Part shown: piece after piece, positions 1-5,078 of the stretch
Position numbering within the stretch: position 1 is the stretch's first letter
How the letters are laid out: every line of letters starts with the position of its first letter
Source of the DNA: Rhodothermia bacterium
Lineage (GTDB): Bacteria > Bacteroidota > Rhodothermia > Balneolales > Natronogracilivirgulaceae
Reading direction: 5' to 3'
Length of the DNA stretch: 5,078 nt
Assembly (NCBI GenBank): GCA_007122185.1
Contig: SKUI01000135.1
Coordinates: 1-5,078 of the forward strand
The notes under the pieces: generated by a model
Databases searched by the model: none
What the model saw: only the letters and a program-made list of their open reading frames with translations
Told to the model about the DNA's origin: nothing
Position numbers and translations under genes: made by a program

Positions 1-2
1 GG

Positions 3-1088
3 GAACTGTCTTACAGGATTGAGGAGCGGATGCTGAGGGAGCGCGAAGTGACCTCGGTTTTCAATCCGCGGTCGCGACCCGGACCGGAGTTCGAGTTTCA
101 TCCCGACCGGGAGAGGATTGCGCGCCTGGATGTGCGCACCATGGAGGTGGCCAGCGCATTCGGCACACAGGCGCGCGGAAGCAGGGCCGGTTACTACCGG
201 GAAGAGGGCCGGGAGATACCCATTGAAGTGCGCAATGAGCGTACGACGTTCCAGAACCGGGATGATATGTTCCATCTGGAGCTGTTGCAGGTAGGGGATA
301 CGCGCGTGCCCATTACGGCGCTTGGCCAGTTCGAACTGCGCGAAAGCCTGCAGCGTATCACACGTCGCGACCGTGAGGCTGTGCTGGACATGCGATTTAT
401 TGTCCGGGCGGATGAGGACCGCTACCGCAGCACCATTCAGGAGATCCTCGAAAGCGAGATTGTGCTGCCGGATGGGTACCGCTATGATTTTTCCGGCCGG
501 CTGCGTTTCCAGGATGACAGCGCCCGGGAAATGCGCATTGCGTTCCTTTTTGCGCTGCTGCTCACCTATATGGTGATGGCTTCGCTGTTCGAGAACTTCC
601 GCGATCCCTTTATCATCATGTTTACGGTGCCGCTGGCCTTTTTCGGCTCGCTGTTGCTGCTGTTCCTGACCGGAACGCCGCTGAGTGTGCCGGCCTACAT
701 CGGTATTGTGATCCTGGTTGGCATTGTGGTCAACAACGGAATTGTGCTGGTGGATTACATCCACCAGAAGACAGGGCATGGGCTCATATCGGGGGAAAAA
801 GAAGACCGGCGCATGGATCGCATCTATATGATCGCGTTCCTGCAGGCGTGCAAGCGGCGTATGCGGCCTATCCTGCTCACGGCCATGACCACCATTTTCT
901 CGATGATCCCGCTGGCACTGGAGTTGGGAGTGGGAGCTGAGACCTGGAGCCCGCTGGCCAAATCGGTGATCGGCGGACTGGCCTTCGCCACGCTTCTGAC
1001 GCTCTTCGTTGTTCCTGCCGTGGTCATCGGAATTTCGAAAAAACGGCGTGAACTGCTGAAGAAAGGTTTGTCGGTCACCAATTTGTGA
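3..1088 (+). CDS. RND-family efflux pump inner-membrane subunit, C-terminal part (5' end outside window)
   Basis: The reading frame is open from base 3 with no stop before the ATG at 30, and the product begins in mid-domain, so this is the 3' end of a longer gene (RND permeases are usually about 1,000-1,100 residues). Counting from the internal Met at base 30, residues 1-160 are the last part of the second periplasmic porter domain. Five hydrophobic segments follow at about 169-188, 195-213, 222-243, 278-297 and 310-334, matching TM8-TM12 of AcrB-like proteins. The TM10 stretch GIVVNNGIVLVDY and the TM11 start RMRPILLTAMTTIF are family hallmarks. Such proteins are proton-driven antiporters that work with a periplasmic adaptor and an outer-membrane channel; those partners are not in the window. 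The Lys of AcrB TM10 (K940) is replaced by Asn (N235). The substrate cannot be told. It is closer to the HAE1 (drug/hydrophobe) type than to CusA-type metal pumps. It is convergent with fabH. Confidence 0.93.
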   Translation, partial: ELSYRIEERMLREREVTSVFNPRSRPGPEFEFHPDRERIARLDVRTMEVASAFGTQARGSRAGYYREEGREIPIEVRNERTTFQNRDDMFHLELLQVGDTRVPITALGQFELRESLQRITRRDREAVLDMRFIVRADEDRYRSTIQEILESEIVLPDGYRYDFSGRLRFQDDSAREMRIAFLFALLLTYMVMASLFENFRDPFIIMFTVPLAFFGSLLLLFLTGTPLSVPAYIGIVILVGIVVNNGIVLVDYIHQKTGHGLISGEKEDRRMDRIYMIAFLQACKRRMRPILLTAMTTIFSMIPLALELGVGAETWSPLAKSVIGGLAFATLLTLFVVPAVVIGISKKRRELLKKGLSVTNL

Positions 1089-1170
1089 CAGCGGCTTGCA
1101 GATGTATCAGGATGTACATGTGTCGTAGGAAGCTTGTCATCGGATTTGGCCCTGACACATGGCCGGTGGA

Positions 1171-2166
1171 CTACCATCGAATGAGCGCAGAGCCCCAGGC
1201 GAATCCGGCGCCAAATGCGGCCAGGCAGATCAGTTTCCCATCGCTCACCAGGCCCTGCTCCACCGCTTCGCTCAGCGCAATGGGGATGGATGCGGACGTG
1301 GTATTGCCGTAGCGTTCGATATTGCTGAAGACCATATTCTTTTCAATGCCGAGTTTCCTTGCCACCATTTCGGAAATGCGGAGATTGGCCTGGTGGGGGA
1401 CGATCAGATCCAGATCGTCGATGCCAAGACCTTCTTTCTCCAGCGCTTCCATGATTACTTCCGGGAAGCGGGTGACGGCGTGCTTGAACACGGTGCGGCC
1501 GTCCATGAACGGATAGATGCGCTCGGTGTCAAAAAGCTCTTTGGAAAGCCGCGGATGGTCATTGGGGCTGGGAGCTTCCTGGATGAGGCGGTCCACATAC
1601 TGTCCGTCCGAGTAGATCTGGGTATTGAGGATGCCGCGCTCGTTGCTGTCAGACCGGCTGATGACGGCTGCTCCGGCACCGTCGCCGAACAGGATGGACA
1701 TGTTCTTTCCTTTGGGCGACAGGTCCAGCGAGGTGCTCTGGATTTCGGCTCCCACCAGCAGAATGTGCTCGTACATGCCGGTTTTGATGTACTGGTCGGC
1801 CACGGAGAGCCCGTAGATGAAGCCGTTGCAGGCGTTGCGGATATCCAGGGCGGGCGGTCCGGCAATCCCCAGTTTGTGCTGCAAATCACATCCACCCCCG
1901 GGAAACTGATAGTCCGATCCCATGCTGGAAAAGATGATCATGCCGATTTCATCTGGTGAGAGTCCGGCCTGATCAAGAGCTTTGCGGGAGGCCTGGAGGG
2001 AAAGATTGCTGACGGTTTCACCTTTTTCGACCCACCGGCGGGTCTGGATCCCGGTCAGTTTGACAATGAACTCATTATTGACCTCCAGCATGGCACCGAG
2101 TTCCTCATTGGTGACGATGCGTTCTGGCAGAAAATGTCCGATACCGGATATACAGGATCTGTGCAT
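1171..2166 (-). CDS. fabH: 3-oxoacyl-[acyl-carrier-protein] synthase III (FabH-like)
   Basis: This 331-residue thiolase-fold enzyme matches E. coli FabH (317 aa) along its whole length. FabH condenses an acyl-CoA primer with malonyl-ACP to start type II fatty acid synthesis in the cytoplasm. The catalytic triad is intact: Cys113 in NACNGF, His258 in VPHQANLRI and Asn288 in ERYGNTT. The FGDGAGAAV glycine loop (160-168) and the C-terminal FGAGFAWGSALIRW are also present. The start at 2166 was chosen because homology begins there and GGGGA lies 7 nt upstream. An in-frame ATG at 2223 would add 19 hydrophobic residues with no visible ribosome binding site and no FabH counterpart. Compared with E. 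coli, the CoA-contact residues Trp32, Arg36 and Arg151 are Phe33, Leu37 and Lys152, while Phe88 and Arg263 are kept. Within the window it stands alone, not beside plsX, rpmF or acpP. It may be a paralogue with a specialised primer rather than the housekeeping copy. Confidence 0.92.
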   Translation of the reverse strand: MHRSCISGIGHFLPERIVTNEELGAMLEVNNEFIVKLTGIQTRRWVEKGETVSNLSLQASRKALDQAGLSPDEIGMIIFSSMGSDYQFPGGGCDLQHKLGIAGPPALDIRNACNGFIYGLSVADQYIKTGMYEHILLVGAEIQSTSLDLSPKGKNMSILFGDGAGAAVISRSDSNERGILNTQIYSDGQYVDRLIQEAPSPNDHPRLSKELFDTERIYPFMDGRTVFKHAVTRFPEVIMEALEKEGLGIDDLDLIVPHQANLRISEMVARKLGIEKNMVFSNIERYGNTTSASIPIALSEAVEQGLVSDGKLICLAAFGAGFAWGSALIRW

Positions 2167-2331
2167 AATAGTTTCCCCAAATAATGTAACTGCTTCAATT
2201 AAGAATAATGTAAAGTCTCTCATGATGAAACAGGCGTATACCCTGTACTGCCTGAGAGCAACTCATTGACAATATAATTTCTATACTGTAAACTTAGAAA
2301 TAAAATCTGCGTGTGCATGAGCAGAAAAAAC
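2167..2331 (-). promoter_or_regulatory. fabH upstream region (putative promoter/leader)
   Basis: This AT-rich stretch lies between the fabH start and the terminator hairpin, so any dedicated fabH promoter should be here. I see no convincing -35/-10 pair on the minus strand and none of the Bacteroidota TAnnTTTG type. Two small motifs stand out. A 10-bp direct repeat AATAATGTAA occurs at 2180-2189 and 2204-2213, 24 bp apart. An inverted repeat ACAGG-N7-CCTGT lies at 2230-2246. Either could be an operator for a fatty-acid regulator, but that is inference from position only. Confidence 0.3.
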
Positions 2332-2359
2332 AAAACCCCGACCGGCGGGTCGGGGTTTT
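2332..2359 (-). terminator. Rho-independent terminator, probably bidirectional, strongest leftward
   Basis: The arms at 2332-2343 (AAAACCCCGACC) and 2348-2359 (GGTCGGGGTTTT) are perfectly complementary, giving a 12-bp stem with a 4-nt loop. Read on the minus strand, the GC-rich stem is followed by a run equivalent to GTTTTGTTTTTT (2335 down to 2325), a classic U-tract, so leftward transcripts from the kbl-tdh side should stop here. Read on the plus strand only four T follow the GC core, so rightward termination would be weaker. The hairpin also insulates fabH from read-through of the threonine operon. It lies about 400 nt beyond the tdh stop, which is unusually far. Confidence 0.88.
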
Positions 2360-2760
2360 ATGGAAAGCTGCTTTCATTGCCCAAGTATGCCTCTCTTATC
2401 GCTGCACATAGGTTTTGGGTAGGTACTGTGTGTGATCATTGCTTTCAGGAATCATCACTCACTGCAAAGATGGACATAAAAGTCACTGAGCGCAAATTAA
2501 TTAATGCATTCTAACGTGGACCAGCATTTATCAGAATACTGATAATAATTCAATATGAATCCATTAATAATTGGAATAAAAATCAGTATAATTCTTACGA
2601 ATTTTTAATAAACGATGTCCACAAACAAAAAAACCTATGCAATTGTCGCAGGACTTTCAGGATGTTTTGAGCCCGATAGGATCATTTTTTTAACAAATTC
2701 ATCTGCAATGTTGCAAATGAAACTCGTCACTTTTCTAAGAACAGATTATCCGGCCAATGT
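2360..2760. other. AT-rich intergenic stretch, no convincing gene
   Basis: About 400 bp lie between the terminator and the tdh stop. G+C is low: 30 of 120 bases in 2521-2640, against clearly GC-rich flanking genes. Possible structures are an 18-bp hairpin TTATCAG-AATA-CTGATAA (2528-2545), a 10-bp inverted pair CATAGGTTTT (2407-2416) and AAAACCTATG (2630-2639), and a short palindrome TGCAATGTTGCA (2704-2715). The longest small plus-strand reading frame is 49 codons (2615-2764), starting ATG and running into the tdh stop; it lacks a ribosome binding site and resembles nothing I know. On the minus strand only frames of 20 codons or fewer are found. The stretch may be a long tdh 3' UTR, an unrecognised small RNA, or decayed sequence. 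Confidence 0.6.
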
Positions 2761-3783
2761 TTAGCTGACGGGGCGCAGCATCTCATTTACCATGGCCGGC
2801 AAATCGTATGCCGGCTCCCATTTCCAGTCGCGGCGGGCATCGGAGTCGTCAATGCTGTCAGGCCAGCTGGCCGCAATCTTTTCGCGCTGATCGGGTTCAT
2901 AATCCACATTAAATCCGTTGATGTGCTCCCGGATTTCTTCCAGCAGCTCCCTTGGTGAGAAACTCATGGCCGTCACGTTGTAGCTTGTACGGATGCGGAC
3001 TAGTCCGGCATCGGCGTCCATCAGGTCCATGGCTGCCTTTACCGCATCGTCCATGAACATCATTGGCAGGCGGGTGTCAGGCTTGAGGGGACTGGTGAAC
3101 GTCTTTCCCCGTGTAGCTGCACGGAGCATTTCTACCGCATAATCGGTGGTGCCACCGCCGGGCTCCGACTTGTTCCCGATCAGGCCGGGATAACGCACAC
3201 TGCGCACATCCACCCCGAAACGTCGATGGTAATAAGCGCAGAGCTGCTCGCCGGCCACCTTGGTGATGCCGTACACGGTGGTCGGGTTAAGCGGGCTGTT
3301 CTGTGGCGTCTGCTCACGAGGCAGATCCGGACCAAAAACGGCAATGGAGCTTGGCCAGAAAATTTGGATCCCCCCGGAAGAGAAATTGCTCCTGGCCGAT
3401 GCATCGTGCTTGCTGTCACTGTAATCTTCAATGGAGCCCTTGTTCCCGCCATCCATCTGCTCTTGCGCCACTTCCAGCACATTAAGCAGGCCGTTCATGT
3501 TCAGCTTCCATGTCCATGGGATGTTGGCTTCCCCCTTGGCTGAGAGGATGGCGGCCAGATGATAAATGGTACCGATTTGCCGATCACGGACCAGCTGAAC
3601 CAGGCGTGCTTTATCCAGCACATCCAGCTCCTCAAACGGCCCCGATGCCGATACCGCTTTGTTGTCCCGGATATCCGTGGCAAGTACATTGTCTGCCCCG
3701 AACCGTTCGCGCAGCTGCGCGGTGAGTTCCACCCCGAGTTGTCCGGCCGCCCCGGTTATCAGAATTTGTTCAGTTTTGCTCAC
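2761..3783 (-). CDS. tdh: L-threonine 3-dehydrogenase, SDR (UDP-galactose-epimerase-like) type
   Basis: This 340-residue NAD-dependent enzyme oxidises L-threonine to 2-amino-3-oxobutyrate in the cytoplasm. Its N-terminal Rossmann fold has the glycine motif GAAGQLG (11-17), with an acidic residue after strand 2 (ATDIRD, 35-40) that favours NAD. The catalytic set is Ser145/Ser146 in WPSSIAVFGP and Tyr171/Lys175 in YGITK. PGGGTTDYA (208-216) and the C-terminal IDDSDARRDW (311-320) are signatures of the SDR-type threonine dehydrogenases and separate it from sugar epimerases. It is unrelated to the zinc-dependent Tdh of E. coli. The start is GTG at 3783, with a weak AAAGAG 6 nt upstream and no better alternative. 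It follows kbl after 28 bp, which supports one transcript and the pathway assignment. It is about 25 residues longer than usual because of a polar insertion at about 111-138, just before the active-site serine strand; the frame is intact through it. Confidence 0.94.
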   Translation of the reverse strand: MSKTEQILITGAAGQLGVELTAQLRERFGADNVLATDIRDNKAVSASGPFEELDVLDKARLVQLVRDRQIGTIYHLAAILSAKGEANIPWTWKLNMNGLLNVLEVAQEQMDGGNKGSIEDYSDSKHDASARSNFSSGGIQIFWPSSIAVFGPDLPREQTPQNSPLNPTTVYGITKVAGEQLCAYYHRRFGVDVRSVRYPGLIGNKSEPGGGTTDYAVEMLRAATRGKTFTSPLKPDTRLPMMFMDDAVKAAMDLMDADAGLVRIRTSYNVTAMSFSPRELLEEIREHINGFNVDYEPDQREKIAASWPDSIDDSDARRDWKWEPAYDLPAMVNEMLRPVS

Positions 3784-3811
3784 GTGTGACTCTTTGTGTT
3801 GAATAAATGCC

Positions 3812-4999
<1,188 letters not shown>

Positions 5000-5078
5000 A
5001 GGCAGGTGTCGGTCGTTTGACGTAGAGGAATAATATTTTGGAAAGAGCCGGCGAGCGCCGGGAAGCGGCAGCACGCAC
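5000..5078 (-). promoter_or_regulatory. Upstream region of the kbl-tdh operon (partial)
   Basis: These 79 bases precede the chosen kbl start and run to the window edge. They include an AT-rich patch (about 5027-5040) that could belong to a promoter, and a small GC hairpin with arms CCGGC (5048-5052) and GCCGG (5057-5061) around a 4-nt loop. The hairpin might be the end of an upstream gene's terminator, but the T-tract after it is poor. I see no consensus promoter, and the stretch is also open as an in-frame extension of kbl from a GTG at 5074. Confidence 0.25.

Noticed and set aside
1117..1161. Inverted repeat CATGTGTC/GACACATG between the RND gene and fabH as a shared terminator
   Set aside because: The 8-bp arms are 29 nt apart, the stem is not GC-rich and no T-tract follows on either strand.
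1159..1959. A 266-codon plus-strand open frame opposite fabH
   Set aside because: It lies wholly antisense to a clearly conserved enzyme gene; its length follows from fabH codon usage in GC-rich DNA and the product resembles no family.
2167..2223. Upstream ATG giving FabH 19 extra N-terminal residues
   Set aside because: The extension is not found in FabH proteins and has no ribosome binding site, whereas the ATG at 2166 has GGGGA upstream and sits at the start of homology.
2311..2514. A 67-codon plus-strand frame in the intergenic region
   Set aside because: It runs through the terminator hairpin, has no ribosome binding site, and its product shows no recognisable domain.
2407..2639. 10-bp inverted pair CATAGGTTTT/AAAACCTATG as ends of a small mobile element
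   Set aside because: There is no flanking target-site duplication, no transposase remnant, and a 10-bp pair in AT-rich DNA of this length can arise by chance.
5048..5061. GC hairpin near the right edge as a terminator of an upstream gene
   Set aside because: The stem is only 5 bp, the following sequence is a poor T-tract, and the upstream gene is not in the window.

Overview
The window holds four genes on about 5.1 kb. From left to right they are the 3' end of an RND-type efflux pump gene (+), a complete fabH-like gene (-), a mostly non-coding AT-rich gap of about 600 bp with one strong terminator hairpin, and a complete two-gene threonine-degradation operon transcribed leftward (kbl, then tdh). 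No tRNA, rRNA, CRISPR array, insertion sequence or phage gene is visible.

The organism is probably a member of the Bacteroidota or a close relative, perhaps Balneolia or Rhodothermia. The reasons are the SDR-type threonine dehydrogenase, the style of the FabH and RND proteins, weak Shine-Dalgarno sequences, and GC-rich genes separated by AT-rich spacers. This placement is inference from general resemblance.

Region by region. Bases 3-1088 encode the second periplasmic part and TM8-TM12 of an inner-membrane RND pump subunit, whose 5' part lies outside the window. Its stop is 82 bp from the fabH stop, so the two genes are convergent. fabH (2166-1171) encodes a 3-oxoacyl-ACP synthase III with an intact Cys-His-Asn triad but changed CoA-contact residues. 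Bases 2167-2760 hold the fabH leader, a perfect 12-bp-stem terminator best suited to leftward transcripts (2332-2359), and about 400 bp with no convincing gene; bases 2521-2640 have only 25% G+C. The operon kbl (4999-3812) and tdh (3783-2761), with a 28-bp gap, encodes the two-step route from L-threonine to glycine plus acetyl-CoA: TDH oxidises threonine to 2-amino-3-oxobutyrate, and KBL cleaves that unstable product with CoA.

I did not find a clear new biological system. The points most worth a second look are a polar insertion of about 25 residues in TDH, the CoA-contact substitutions in FabH, the unexplained 400 bp between the tdh stop and the terminator, and the Lys-to-Asn change at the proton-relay position of the RND pump.
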